Positions 10,301-18,049 are shown, counted from the stretch's first letter. The stretch: 64,000 nucleotides of DNA from Alphaproteobacteria bacterium PA4 (GCA_002256005.1 NKIQ01000006.1:1-64000); one strand, 5' to 3'. The notes: a model not told the origin generated them from the letters alone. A program made the numbers and translations.

Positions 10301-13300
10301 GTCGATCGCCAGCCTGCTCAACAATGGCACCACCAATCTGGTCGCCGACCTGACGACGAGCGGCACGACGACCAACAATGGCACGCTGAACGTCATCGGC
10401 ACGATCGCCGCCCGCGCCACCACCGATACGGCGGCAACGCGGACGCTGACCACCGCCGGCTTTGCCGGCACCGGCACCACCAACCTCGGCGGCGTCGCCG
10501 GCACCACGGCCAACACGCTCGTCATCAACCAGTCGGACGCCTCGCTCTATGCCGGCACCTTCACCGGCGCCGGCGGCCTGACCAAGGCCGGCGCGGGCAC
10601 GCTGACCCTCACCGGTGCCAGCAGCTTCACCGGGCCGCTGGCGATCAATGCCGGCACGATCGATACCACGGGCGGCGGCACGCTCGCCGACACGCTCGAC
10701 GTGACGGTCGCCCGCGGCGCGACCTATGTCCTCGGCACCCGCGACACCATCCGCTCGCTGACCAACAGCGGCACCACCAACGCCAATGCCGGGCTGACGC
10801 TGGCGACACTGACCACCAATGCCGGCGGCACCACCAACATCAGCAACGCGCTGACCAGCACCGGCAATGTCGGCAATGCCGGCACGCTCAACTTCGCGGC
10901 GCGCACCACCGGCAGCATCGGCGGCAACCTCGCCAACAGCGGCACGCTCGCCTCGCAGGCCGCACTGACGGTGGCCGGCAGCGTCACCAACGACAGCGGC
11001 GCCACCGCGACATTGGGCAGCGGCGGGTCATCGACCTTCGGCAGCCTCATCAACAATGGCCAGCTGACCGTGTCGTCGCCCCTGACCGTCACCGGCGCGG
11101 TGACCAACGGCGCCACGGGCGTGCTGACACTCGGTGCCGGCGCCACCCCGGTGCTCGGCAGCCTCACCAACAGCGGCACCATCACCAGCGCCGATCTGCT
11201 CAACATCGCCGGCGCCTATGTGCAGAACGCCGGCAGCCTGACCGTCACCCAGGGTCTCGGCTCCGGCTCGCTGTCGGGCAGCGGCGGCAGCATCCGGCTC
11301 GACAATGCCAGCGCCTTCGTCCTCAACCAGACCAGCGACGGCACCTATGCCGGCAGCATCACCGGCACCGGCGGCGTGCTGAAATATGGCAGCGCCAATC
11401 TGACCATTTCCGGCGGCGTCAACAGCTTCTCGCCGGCCTCGCTCAGCATCTTTGCCGGCCAGGTCATCGTCACCACCGCCGGCGCGCTCAACCAGGCTCT
11501 GCAGGTGGCGGTGAACGGCGGCGCGCTGACGCTGCAGGCGGCGCAGACCATCAACAACCTCACCGGCTCGGGCACGGTCAACCTCGGCACCAACAATCTG
11601 ACGCTGGCCCAGGGCGGCAATTTCAGCGGCACGATCAATGGCACTGGCGCCGTACAGCTCGCCTCGGGCAGCTTCACGCTCAACAGCGCGCTGAACAATC
11701 CGGGCGGCACCTTCGGCGTGCAGACCGGCTCCATCTTCAATGTCGGCAACAGCGGATCGATCACCACCGCGGTGCTCAACATCAATGGTGGCCGCCTCAA
11801 CCTCAATTCCACGGCCACGGCCACCACCACCAACATCACCAATGGCGGCATCCTGCGGCTGGGCAATGGCATCAACATCGGCGTCACCGGCGCCGGCAAC
11901 GGCACGCTGAACAGCGGCACGCTCAACATCAACAGCGGCGGCCAGTTGACCGGCAATGGCACGGTCAACGGCAATGTCGTCGTCGGCGGCGGCTCCACCG
12001 GCATCGTCGCCCCCGGCAATTCGCCGGGCATCATCACCGTCAACAACATCACCTTCGACAATTTCTCCTTCGCGGCGATGGAGGTCGAGGGGGCGGCCGG
12101 GCCGGGTCTGGCTGGCGGCAACGACCTGCTGGTCGTCAACGGCAGCCTGACGCTGAAGGCCGGCTCGACGCTCGCCATCGCCAAATCGGCGCTGCCCAAC
12201 AGCTTTGAACTGGCACTCGGCCAGCGCATCCAGCTGTTCCGTTTTGCCCCCGGCGCCGTTTCGGGCCAGTTCGGCACCGCGTCGTCGACCGGCTTCACCC
12301 GCAACATGATCTTCAACATCGGCACCGGCAGCCTGATCGGCCTCGGCAGCAACAGCACCGCCCAGTTCGAAGCCGCGCTCGCCACTTCGCCGAACGCCAG
12401 CGCGCTCATCAACACGCTGCGCGTCAGCACCAGCGGCGGCATCAACCAATATTATGGCGGCAATCTGCTGGGTTACGCGGCATCCGCACTGGCAACGGGT
12501 GCGCCGGGCGCTGTCGAAGGCGCCTTCGCCCGCTGGTCACCGGAAGCCTATGTGGGCCTTTCCGACCAGATGAAGCAGTCGGTGCTCGACAATCTGCCGG
12601 CCGCCCCCAGCTATGCCAAGCTCGAGGCTGGTCGCGTCTATGCCACCGGCAACGTCAGCCGCAACGGCACCAAGGGCTCGTCGCTGGCCGGCTATGCCCG
12701 CAACACGTTCCGTGACACCGCCTTCAACATCGGCTTTGCCTATCAGTTCGGCTTTGCCGAAGTCAGCCTGGCCTATGGCCATACCGATGGCAGCGTGAAT
12801 GGCGATTATCTGCGCGGCACCCAGAATGGCGAACAGGTCATCGCCGGCCTGTCGATCCCGGTGGCGCTGGACCAGCAGCTGCGGCTGACCGGTGATTTCA
12901 TCTATGGCGATTATTCGGCGCATGGCACCCGTGTCACCAACACCGGCACCGCCAATGCCACGGGGCTGAGCGGCCATACCACCGCCTATGCCTTCGGTCT
13001 GGCCTATCGCCAGCAGGGCAAGATGCTGGTCGATGTCTCGGCCAAGGTCATCGGCATGGATCAGGTGCAGAATGGCTTCAGCGAAACCGCGGCCACGGTG
13101 GGCGGCGCCAGCACGCTCGACCTGCAGCGCATCGCCGACATCCGGCGCAGCGCCTGGGTCGGCCGTTTCGATGCCAAGCTGGGCACCAATCTGATGGCCA
13201 ACACGGTCGCCTATTTCGACGTTACCTATGAACGCGAACTCGGCAAGGAACTGACGCCGCTGACCGGCAATCTGACGGTCGAAAGCCTGACCTGGACGAT

Positions 13301-13448
13301 CGCCAACCCGGGTCTGGCCCGCGATCGCCTGCTCGGCGGTATCGGTGCTCGCATCGACATCACCCCGTCGCTGCAGCTCAACCTCGATGCCCGCGGCGGC
13401 ATCAATTCCGCCTACAATTTCGGCGGCGGGGTGCGGCTGCGCTTCTGA
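4368..13448 (+). CDS. Giant autotransporter (type Va secretion) with repeated beta-helical passenger
   Basis: This is a surface or secreted protein of about 3026 aa. The ATG at 4368 follows GGGGGAGGG and begins a Sec signal peptide (MTTYRRTL to ALA-AP, about residue 28). Early Gly-rich segments (about residues 90-110, 570-595 and 665-745) and three copies of a VGxxVxGxGIPxGT type unit (about 345-530) precede a long Ser/Thr/Asn/Gly-rich beta-helical passenger. The passenger contains autotransporter-associated repeats (AGTL, LTKAGxGTL) and three copies of a 418-aa block (about 1150-2398). An APGNSPG motif lies near residue 2545. The last 280 residues form the beta-barrel, ending in RLRF with terminal Phe. 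The passenger is likely an adhesin or aggregation factor. Autotransporter is certain from architecture; its ligand is unknown. Confidence 0.93.
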   Translation: MTTYRRTLFCGTILALGVLPSAPALALAAPSADPVIIDGGAKPGMVITSDVQLQAANAIGVASGSQVIGADTNGLVSIGSAGRQTIYTNFVTTGGAGAGGGAGAGGAFFVDSGASLLLTNVSFSNNGAVGGQGGGIKVAAVGPTAYSVVATTADGLASRVFLPKLEGLVYGGDGNFTITGFTAVGDNPLIQPGGGVAQRAGSGQFTTLIESTVKSVTPNGQNDTGNDLFKIELSNPVTVFGANVITGSFGTAGAVFLQTTAEPVTVQKGQTVYYKSGGATRTATVTKVHFNDEGRIDYYEIDKVLDGGTRVDIPAIQSLEVTRYQASTTTNLTKTLKPAGALGGFQVGMTVTAGFTQPAAIPAGTTITAVNVETGEITLSQEVDTHYLTSFKAAFSPLISNGGNQAVIQVNSILGLAVGQGVAGIGIPTGTKITAIDSATRQITLNNEIGAAGVTAIAQGKQQIVNDPILNINRDTRTITFVSVAGLSVGSLLSGDALIPPFAIITAIDKDTNVVTYRIDPTAATLAKGGTLNGLKASGAPALNGDNGRTGSIYSAVFDNGEGSIGTNGGNGIVGDNSAGGNGGVGGSGTNGSPVNIGLVTSVAFGAATLATDFVKAAANFAGVFTIPAGIGDILDAVLHGVDLAKSVVQLSAWQINEKLGLVALGGAGGNGGNGGSGSDFFGGGAGGAGGLGGRGAETITIGGPGGRGQGGFGGGVGSTFILGGSGNLPISFGGGGGSGMGGAIFVRDGGTLEIRGNAAFQNNSAYGGSSNNRGAAGQSAGGDLFIMTGANVLLSPGIGKTITFNGAIADDSATSLSNAYIAAGQGASLKIAGGGTVQFLATNTYSGTTEIAGATLEAQDGVGINANSLILFSGTGNIGAGITTENAGVLLSGGSFTRSVGIRSNNVQWSGSGGFAAQASGLTVTLGAVNGVGQQLNWDAGNFVGAGATLVFGSDAANATGTVTFQNAINLNNNNARIAVFHNAGSTTNGTTSYDAVISGAITRGTLTVNDTGYTGSLLLTSLFNNLSGVTLNGGTLSTTNGTTIGALMNQTTGGFVTINAGTLLIGGSEKLTTVDIKAPGVLMAAGPTTAGDITNVGTLTFMSSLVANSITNSGMLNLLGPSRVTAAVSNAAGGLVMQTGALNAGPVTNNGNWFMQADLTANGEFANNGNLTLVGATSGSPVVETAVTRTIDTAGLRGSGSINLGGLSGSVTNTLLLNQSGNSIYFGTFSGAGGLTKAGQGALILGGASSFTGPLNISAGVIDTSVGGTFADTLDISIERAGSFIAGTRDTIRSVTNRGVVQIDGALTLATLANSAGGNAVVNGALIASGNVSNAGTMSFAAGSTGTLSGTLTNISGGTLTSLGTLGVTGLFTNDGTATLGSAGSSSFGSLSNSGTLTASSPLTVTGAATNSGTMTLNAGSRPQLGSLTNSGTITTRDTTTVSGAYIQNAGSLTTGNNASLTTGSFSGSGGAVVLNGTSLFTINQAADGTYSGSVSGTGTVVKQGNATLPLAGAAASFAPSLLTVRTGQVIVQNANILGSALPVTTDAAGTLPLLANQSIARLLNNGTTNLQADLTTSGTVTNNGTLNVIGTLAGSPTVETAATRTITTAGFAGSGTTNLGGLGGTTANTLVINQSGASLYSGTFTGAGALTKTGAGTLTVTGASSFTGPLTVNGGTLDTTGGGTMADTIDVTVARGATYIVGSNDTIRSVTNNGTTTVNAALTLATLTNNATGTATVNGSLTASGLVANTGTLGFAAGATGTLAADLNNSGSGTLTSQGTLSVAGLFSNDSNATANFGSAGSSTFGSLSNAGTLTASSPFTVTGAATNSGSMTLNTGSAPQFGSLTNSGTIAANDSTTISGAYTQNAGSLTTGNNANLTSGSFSGAGGDVVLNGTSLFTINQAADGSYAGTVTGTGTVLKQGNATLTLTGGTGSFAPSALTVRTGQIVVQNAGILGGALPITTDAAGTLTLLANQSIASLLNNGTTNLVADLTTSGTTTNNGTLNVIGTIAARATTDTAATRTLTTAGFAGTGTTNLGGVAGTTANTLVINQSDASLYAGTFTGAGGLTKAGAGTLTLTGASSFTGPLAINAGTIDTTGGGTLADTLDVTVARGATYVLGTRDTIRSLTNSGTTNANAGLTLATLTTNAGGTTNISNALTSTGNVGNAGTLNFAARTTGSIGGNLANSGTLASQAALTVAGSVTNDSGATATLGSGGSSTFGSLINNGQLTVSSPLTVTGAVTNGATGVLTLGAGATPVLGSLTNSGTITSADLLNIAGAYVQNAGSLTVTQGLGSGSLSGSGGSIRLDNASAFVLNQTSDGTYAGSITGTGGVLKYGSANLTISGGVNSFSPASLSIFAGQVIVTTAGALNQALQVAVNGGALTLQAAQTINNLTGSGTVNLGTNNLTLAQGGNFSGTINGTGAVQLASGSFTLNSALNNPGGTFGVQTGSIFNVGNSGSITTAVLNINGGRLNLNSTATATTTNITNGGILRLGNGINIGVTGAGNGTLNSGTLNINSGGQLTGNGTVNGNVVVGGGSTGIVAPGNSPGIITVNNITFDNFSFAAMEVEGAAGPGLAGGNDLLVVNGSLTLKAGSTLAIAKSALPNSFELALGQRIQLFRFAPGAVSGQFGTASSTGFTRNMIFNIGTGSLIGLGSNSTAQFEAALATSPNASALINTLRVSTSGGINQYYGGNLLGYAASALATGAPGAVEGAFARWSPEAYVGLSDQMKQSVLDNLPAAPSYAKLEAGRVYATGNVSRNGTKGSSLAGYARNTFRDTAFNIGFAYQFGFAEVSLAYGHTDGSVNGDYLRGTQNGEQVIAGLSIPVALDQQLRLTGDFIYGDYSAHGTRVTNTGTANATGLSGHTTAYAFGLAYRQQGKMLVDVSAKVIGMDQVQNGFSETAATVGGASTLDLQRIADIRRSAWVGRFDAKLGTNLMANTVAYFDVTYERELGKELTPLTGNLTVESLTWTIANPGLARDRLLGGIGARIDITPSLQLNLDARGGINSAYNFGGGVRLRF
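7817..9064 (+). repeat. Autotransporter internal repeat, copy 1
   Basis: This is the first of three tandem in-frame blocks of about 1.25 kb in the passenger. Landmarks in order are NNG..LQ/MQADLT, SSFTGPL, IRSVTN, GSSSFGSLSN, SLFTINQAADGTY and the closing ANQSIA. Copy 1 is the most diverged at its 5' end. Confidence 0.75.
9065..10318 (+). repeat. Autotransporter internal repeat, copy 2
   Basis: The second block is 1254 bases (418 codons) long. It shares long stretches of nearly identical DNA with copy 3 and with the second half of copy 1, for example around the LLANQSIA and NGTSLFTINQAADG coding segments. This points to recent unequal duplication. Confidence 0.8.
10319..11560 (+). repeat. 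Autotransporter internal repeat, copy 3
   Basis: The third block follows copy 2 directly. Its first half closely matches copy 2, and its last 300 bases drift into the unique distal passenger (LQAAQTINNLTGSG aligns with LLANQSIASLLNNG). The end is therefore approximate. Confidence 0.7.
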
Positions 13449-13487
13449 GGCGATGCGGTGGTGCGCGGTATCACGACCATTCACCGC

Positions 13488-13640
13488 TTAGAGTCGATTG
13501 CGTTAAAGTGAAGTCGGCCCCGGCCCGCTCCCCCGCCCGGCCACCCATATCGTACAATGACTTGGGTGGCCCGGAGCGGATGCGACCTCCGTCGCGGGCG
13601 GGGGAGCGGGCCGGGGCCGTCAGACTGCAATCGACTCTAA
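13488..13640. repeat. Palindromic repeat family A, long nested copy
   Basis: Three nested inverted repeats share one centre. The outer 14-bp arms are 13488-13501 and 13627-13640, beginning TTAGAGTCGATTGC. The middle arms are perfect and 25 bp long (13515-13539 with 13595-13619), almost pure G+C. The inner arms are 9 bp (13539-13547 with 13563-13571). Folded, this makes a very stable branched hairpin between the convergent autotransporter and membrane-protein genes. The right arm contains the stop and the last codons of the membrane protein. It may act as a bidirectional terminator, but no T run is present. Confidence 0.8.
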
Positions 13641-14750
13641 CCGCACGGCGTAGAGGCCCATGCGGTTCCGCACCGGCGCTTCATCCCCGACATTGGCGGG
13701 CAGGCCGAGCAGCGGCAGCGTCTCGCGCGCGGTGACGCTGCCGGCGGCAGGATCGGCGGCAATGGCAGCCAAGATGGCGGCGCGACGGTCGGCGGGCAGG
13801 CGCGCCCGCAATTCGGCGGCGACCAGCCGGGGCAATTGGGATTGCAGCGGTTCGCTGTCGTAGAGATCGGGCACGGCGGCGATCAGCAGCAGGTTGCGGG
13901 CGCGTTGCGTCAGGTCCGGCTCGGCCGCCGCCGGCCATTTGGCGATCTGGCGCCGGATGCGGGCAAGCGCGCTGGCGGTGGCGGCGTCGGGCGGTGTGAT
14001 GGCGATGGGCGCGACCCGCCCCGTCGGCACCGCCGCGATGGCAAGATCGGCGCGCGGCATCGGCGGGCCGGGCCGCTGCCAGACCAGCGCCGACAGGCCG
14101 AGCCAGGCGGTGAACATCAGCGCATAGGGCCAGCAGCGCGGCCATAGCCGCGCGACCAGCAGCGTCGTCGCCGCGGTGCCGGCGAGCGCGCACAGCGCCG
14201 CGCCTGCCGCGCGCGTGCCCGTGCCGGTCAGCGCTGTCTGGATCGCCGTGCTCGCCCATTGCGCCGGCAGCAGCACCAGCAGCCAATGGGGCAAGGCGCC
14301 CGGCATGGCCGCGGCGGTCAACAGCATCGCCGCTTCGCCCCCGACGACGAAGACGGCGATCCACCAGCCCTTGTCGGCAGCGCTGCGGGCAAACAGGCTG
14401 CCCCGCGCGGCAAAGCTGGTGCTGGCGATGATGCAGGCCAGTCCGGTCGAAAAGGGGTGGGGCAGGGCGGGCAGGCCGAGCGCCCGCGCCCACAGGAGGA
14501 GGCCGGCCCCGGTCAGCAGCGCCAGCAGGATACCGACCCACAGGCGCCCGGCCGCGGCCGCGCCGATCATGCCGGCGCCCATCATGCCCACCGCCAGCAC
14601 CGGGCCGCCGAGCAGCGCCAGCGGCGCCGGCGCCGGTGCATCCGCCAGCATCAGCATGGCGAGCGCCGGCGCCACCATCCCGGCGACCACCACCACCGAG
14701 CAGGCGAGAAAGGGCCAGGCCAGCGGCCGGGCGTGCGACAAGGATTGCAT
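13620..14750 (-). CDS. Polytopic membrane protein of unknown function
   Basis: From the ATG at 14750 the product is 376 aa with about seven or eight hydrophobic helices in the first 255 residues (starting PLAWPFLACSVVVVAGMV), rich in Ala, Gly and Leu. A soluble C-terminal domain of about 120 residues follows (from PRADLAIAAVPTGR). The open frame extends upstream to 15116, but that part is antisense to the NHL gene and lacks sense. No transporter or enzyme motif is recognisable. The final residues and stop codon are encoded by the right arm of the long palindromic repeat, which suggests that the original C-terminus was replaced. It is divergent from the NHL gene at 14938. Confidence 0.7.
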   Translation of the reverse strand: MQSLSHARPLAWPFLACSVVVVAGMVAPALAMLMLADAPAPAPLALLGGPVLAVGMMGAGMIGAAAAGRLWVGILLALLTGAGLLLWARALGLPALPHPFSTGLACIIASTSFAARGSLFARSAADKGWWIAVFVVGGEAAMLLTAAAMPGALPHWLLVLLPAQWASTAIQTALTGTGTRAAGAALCALAGTAATTLLVARLWPRCWPYALMFTAWLGLSALVWQRPGPPMPRADLAIAAVPTGRVAPIAITPPDAATASALARIRRQIAKWPAAAEPDLTQRARNLLLIAAVPDLYDSEPLQSQLPRLVAAELRARLPADRRAAILAAIAADPAAGSVTARETLPLLGLPANVGDEAPVRNRMGLYAVRLESIAV

Positions 14751-14937
14751 CAGGCAACAGTGCGGGAAGCGCCCGGCCTTGTCGAGACGGCGGCCATGGT
14801 CTGCGCCCCAGTGGCGGCGCGCGGCAGCCCCCCTCGATTCCGCTATTTGGTCGAACAGCGGCAAAGGCCTAGGATGCGTGCCGCATGGCCGCGCGTCGCT
14901 TCGACCGCACGCGCCGTCGCGAGCGGGGGGACGCAGC

Positions 14938-16059
14938 ATGGCGGACAGGGTTTTGGCCGGACGGCACATCAGGGCGGGCATCATCGGCCTTTCTGCCCTG
15001 CTGGCGACGGCGGGCGCAGCGCAGGAGGCCCCGGAAATCCGTTTCGACGCCATGGATTTCCTGAAACCCCCGGCCGACCTGCATCTGGGCGAAGTCGCCG
15101 GTGTTGCGGTCGGCAAGGCCGGGCAGGTCTATGTCTTTCACCGCGGCAACACCGAGGGGCCGGCCTATGCCGCCGCCGCCGCCCAGCTGCTCGAATTCGA
15201 TTCTCAAGGCCGTTACGTCCGCGAGATCGGCCATCATCTCTATGCCTGGTCCTATGCCCATGCCACCCGGGTCGACCCCGCCGGCAACATCTGGGTGGCG
15301 GACAAGGGATCGAACATGGTGGTGAAGTTCAATCCCGCCGGCCGTGTCGCCATGGTCTTTGGCCGCAAGCCCGAGGCGAGCGACGAAAACGCCCGCCCGC
15401 TCGAACATCCAAGGCCGCCGCTGCCCGCCGTCGACGGCCAGTTCCGCGAAGTCACCGACATGGCGTGGGACAGCCAGGGCAACACCTATATCAGCGACGG
15501 CTACATCAATTCGCGCGTCGCCAAAGTGGCACCCGATGGCCGCTGGCTGGGGTCATGGGGCAGCTTCGGCAGCGAACCGGGCCAGTTCAACACGCTGCAT
15601 TCGATCCAGGTCGATGCGCAGGACCGGATCTATGTCGCCGATCGCGGCAACCGCCGCATCCAGGTGTTCGACACCGCCGGCACGCTGCTGCGGATCATCC
15701 AGATCAATGTTCCCGCCCCCGCCGATGCACCGGCGGCGATCGGAAATCGCCCGGTGGTACCGCCCGCCGGCCCCGACGCGGCGCCGGCAAGGACGATGAT
15801 GCCCGGCGCGCCCTGGGCGCTGTGCATCACCCCGCCGGGGCGTGACGGCAGGCAGGTCCTCTATGTCGCCGACGCCTGGCCCGGCCGCATCTACAAGCTG
15901 TCATTGGATGGCAGGGTGCTGGGCTGGCTCGGCGGGGCCGGCAAGCAGCTGAAGCAGTTCGGCTGGATCCACGAGATCGCCTGCCCGGCCGAGAATCAAC
16001 TCTATGTCGGGGAACTGCTGAACTGGCGGCTGCAGAAACTGACGCTTCACCCTGATTGA
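14938..16059 (+). CDS. Exported NHL-repeat beta-propeller protein
   Basis: This 373-aa protein has an N-terminal signal segment (residues 1-28, ending AGAAQE) and a six-bladed NHL propeller like that of peptidyl-alpha-hydroxyglycine alpha-amidating lyase. Repeats read as blade motifs such as GNIWVADKGSNMVVKFNPAGR, GNTYISDGYINSRVAKVAPDG and DRIYVADRGNRRIQVFDTAG (each given in part). The role is probably periplasmic, as a scaffold or lyase-like enzyme; catalytic residues cannot be confirmed. The ATG at 14938 has GGGGGG nearby. The stop TGA at 16057 is the first three bases of an IS3-type terminal sequence, so the natural C-terminus may be slightly shortened. Confidence 0.8.
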   Translation: MADRVLAGRHIRAGIIGLSALLATAGAAQEAPEIRFDAMDFLKPPADLHLGEVAGVAVGKAGQVYVFHRGNTEGPAYAAAAAQLLEFDSQGRYVREIGHHLYAWSYAHATRVDPAGNIWVADKGSNMVVKFNPAGRVAMVFGRKPEASDENARPLEHPRPPLPAVDGQFREVTDMAWDSQGNTYISDGYINSRVAKVAPDGRWLGSWGSFGSEPGQFNTLHSIQVDAQDRIYVADRGNRRIQVFDTAGTLLRIIQINVPAPADAPAAIGNRPVVPPAGPDAAPARTMMPGAPWALCITPPGRDGRQVLYVADAWPGRIYKLSLDGRVLGWLGGAGKQLKQFGWIHEIACPAENQLYVGELLNWRLQKLTLHPD

Positions 16060-16510
16060 CGTGACGCCCTGATTCTCCTCCACGATGGATTGGAGTTCGG
16101 CCCTTGCAAGAGGACGGACGATGAAGCGAACGAGGGTTGCGGAAGAGCAGATCATCGGGATTTTGAAGGCGGCCGAAGCTGGCCCAAAGTCGCCCGAGCT
16201 AGCCCGGCGGGACGGCGTGTCGGAAGCGACCATCGCCAACTGGAAGGCCAAATATGGTGGCCTGGAGGTGTCCGAAGCCAAGCGTCTTCGGTCGCTGGCG
16301 GATGAGAACGCCAAGCGCAACCGGCTGTTGGCCGACACGATGCTCGACAATGCTGCGCTGAAGGACCTTCTGCAGAAAATTGGTGACGCCTGCCGCGATG
16401 CGGGAAGCGGTTGCGCATCTTCAGGCCAGCCTGGGGATGAGCGAGCGGCGGGCGTGCCGGGTTGTTGGGGCTGATCGCAAGAGCGTTCGCCATCGCTCGA
16501 CGCGGCCCGA
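16057..16510 (+). mobile_element. IS3-family insertion sequence remnant (orfA and start of orfB)
   Basis: The left end reads TGACGTGACGCCCTGATTC. OrfA starts at the ATG at 16121 and encodes an IS3-type helix-turn-helix protein (MKRTRVAEEQIIGILKAAE, later VSEATIANWKAKYGG, then a leucine-zipper segment) of about 88 aa. OrfB follows in another frame from about 16380 (MVTPAAMREAVAHLQASLGM), the usual arrangement for programmed -1 frameshifting. OrfB stops after about 43 residues where IS5-like sequence begins. No DDE catalytic domain or right end remains, so the element cannot move by itself. Confidence 0.8.
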
Positions 16511-16852
16511 TGATGCCGACCGTCATCAGCGCGTCGGCCGCGGCGTGGTCCGAAGCTTCGTCCCCGGTCAGGATGAAGCCGAGAGGGCGTCCCTGATTGT
16601 CGGACCGGGTGTGGACTTTGCTCGTAAAGCCGCCGCGTGATCGACCAAAAGCATTCGCACAAGCCCCCTTTTTTTGCTGCGCTGGCCTATGGCTCCGCCC
16701 GCTGCCGAGACGTGGCCGCGAACGTGGTGCTGTCGATCATGTGTTGCCAGTCGTCGGTGCGCCAAAGATCGACCAGCGTTTGCAGCAAGGCATCCAACAC
16801 GCCTTGTTCGGCCCAGCGCCGGAACCGCACATAGACCGAGTTCCCCTTGCCT
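16510..16852 (-). mobile_element. IS5-family transposase remnant
   Basis: Read on the minus strand from 16852, the sequence gives GNSVYVRFRRWAEQGVLDAL, then WQHMIDSTTF with the first catalytic Asp, and later GGFTSKVHTRSDNQGRPLGF, typical of IS5-group transposases. Frame changes split these parts (a frameshift lies near 16660). Both ends are missing and the left side abuts the truncated IS3 orfB. It is a dead fragment. Confidence 0.75.
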
Positions 16853-17026
16853 CAATCAAACTGTGGACACCCTTTGTCCGCGAGTCCTGGGTGGTCTTGA
16901 CAAGCTCGGAGTTGGCATGACAATTTGAGAACTCGACACTGCATAACATTACTGAACAAAAGCAAATATCGTCCCATAAGTTTGAAAATTCAACAAACTT
17001 CAGATTTTATTCGCAGAGTCCTTGTA

Positions 17027-17443
17027 ATGCAAATTCAACGTCATATGACCAAAATCACTGGTTTTGTTAGCAAAAAAACCAGTTTCCTCAAAATTTCATC
17101 AAATGAACACAGGGCGGCAATTGATGCCCTGAATATTTTTTTCGGAGCAATGATTGGCGTCCATTTTGGTGAATTTAGCGGGCTCAGTATTTTCAACTAT
17201 GTATTGATAATTTTAATCACTGTAGCAGCAATTACTTATATTCTTTACATTACTCATTCGAAGAGAAAACTATTGAATATGGTGTTTCTTGCTGTTATGT
17301 TTTATTTAGTGTATTATTTTTTATACATAGAGCCAATAAGCAGAAAAATACCGGAGATGCTGTTCCCATCACTCCTCGTCTGGGGTGGGTTGGCTGTTCT
17401 TATCGAATATAGCCCACGCGAGACTGGGAACACAGAGCAGTAA
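17027..17443 (+). CDS. AT-rich orphan membrane protein
   Basis: This is a 138-aa protein from the ATG at 17027. Alternatives are TTG at 16925, which would add 34 residues, and ATG at 17045; no clear Shine-Dalgarno favours any. It has a basic N-terminal segment, then three or four hydrophobic helices (ALNIFFGAMIGVHFG, YVLIILITVAAITYILYI, MVFLAVMFYLVYYFLYI, and LLVWGGLAVLIEY, each given in part). Codons are strongly AT-ended, unlike all neighbours, which indicates recent transfer. It lies between IS debris. No family recognised. Confidence 0.6.
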   Translation: MQIQRHMTKITGFVSKKTSFLKISSNEHRAAIDALNIFFGAMIGVHFGEFSGLSIFNYVLIILITVAAITYILYITHSKRKLLNMVFLAVMFYLVYYFLYIEPISRKIPEMLFPSLLVWGGLAVLIEYSPRETGNTEQ

Positions 17444-17588
17444 ACGGCAATATAAACAATCGCGTTCGGCGCATAATCCCCTCATCCAATAGTCAATGCG
17501 ATATCAATTCGCCTGGCCGGTTCAGAAAATTGTTCAGATCTGGTTCTCGACAAGCCCGAAAATTCTGTTTTTTGTTTGTGACCTACAA

Positions 17589-17609
17589 TGACGTGACCCC
17601 CTGATTTCA
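17589..17609 (+). repeat. Second copy of the IS3-type terminal sequence
   Basis: TGACGTGACCCCCTGATTTC here repeats the IS3 left end at 16057 (TGACGTGACGCCCTGATTC) in the same orientation, with one substitution and one extra T. Together the two copies bracket 1.5 kb of IS fragments and AT-rich DNA. Confidence 0.5.
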
Positions 17610-17880
17610 TCCAGCGGGGATCAGAGCCGCCACGATGGCATCGCCGGCACGCCAGGCGCCGCCAACTGACATCGACAGAGCGCCGCCGACCGCATCGCCA
17701 GCGAAAAACAGTCTGTCCGCGACGGGACACGCCAATTTGCCGCTGCCGGGGGTGACATGTGCAGGGCTGCCCCGCGCCGGCGTCACCGCAGCCGCGCCGG
17801 GCACGGCCGCCAGACCGGCCTTGGCTTTGTTGATCGCGGCCGTATCATCATGAAGGGCGTCAGCCGCCAACTTTATGGCA
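17607..17880 (-). pseudogene. C-terminal fragment of an FAD-dependent oxidoreductase
   Basis: The last roughly 90 residues of a flavoprotein are visible on the minus strand, including VADRLFFAGDAVGGALSMSV and GGAWRAGDAIVAAL, the FAD-closing motif of amine-oxidase-like and related enzymes. The dinucleotide-binding N-terminus and the body are missing. Upstream of about 17880 the frame contains unrelated sequence, and the stop overlaps the IS-like end at 17589-17609. It is a leftover of a gene destroyed by rearrangement. Confidence 0.6.
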
Positions 17881-18049
17881 TTGCACCACTCATCGTTATG
17901 GATGAGGCGCACATCACCGCAGCCGCAAGGGTGACCATGGCTGCGAGGTTCCTCTAGGCCCGTCAGACCTGCAGCGCAGTTAACCGCTTCCTGCTGGAAG
18001 CAGGCACAGCGATCCCGCCGGCGGACACTAGAGGCACCGCCGGTTGGCC
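17881..18049. other. Gap without a recognisable gene
   Basis: This short stretch lies between the flavoprotein fragment and the efflux outer membrane gene. Open frames cross it on both strands, but none gives a family-like protein. I see no RNA gene or clear terminator. Confidence 0.4.

Noticed and set aside
5565..12449. Long minus-strand open frames opposite the autotransporter
   Set aside because: They mirror the repeated GC-rich codons of the real gene, have unnatural composition and show no family motif.
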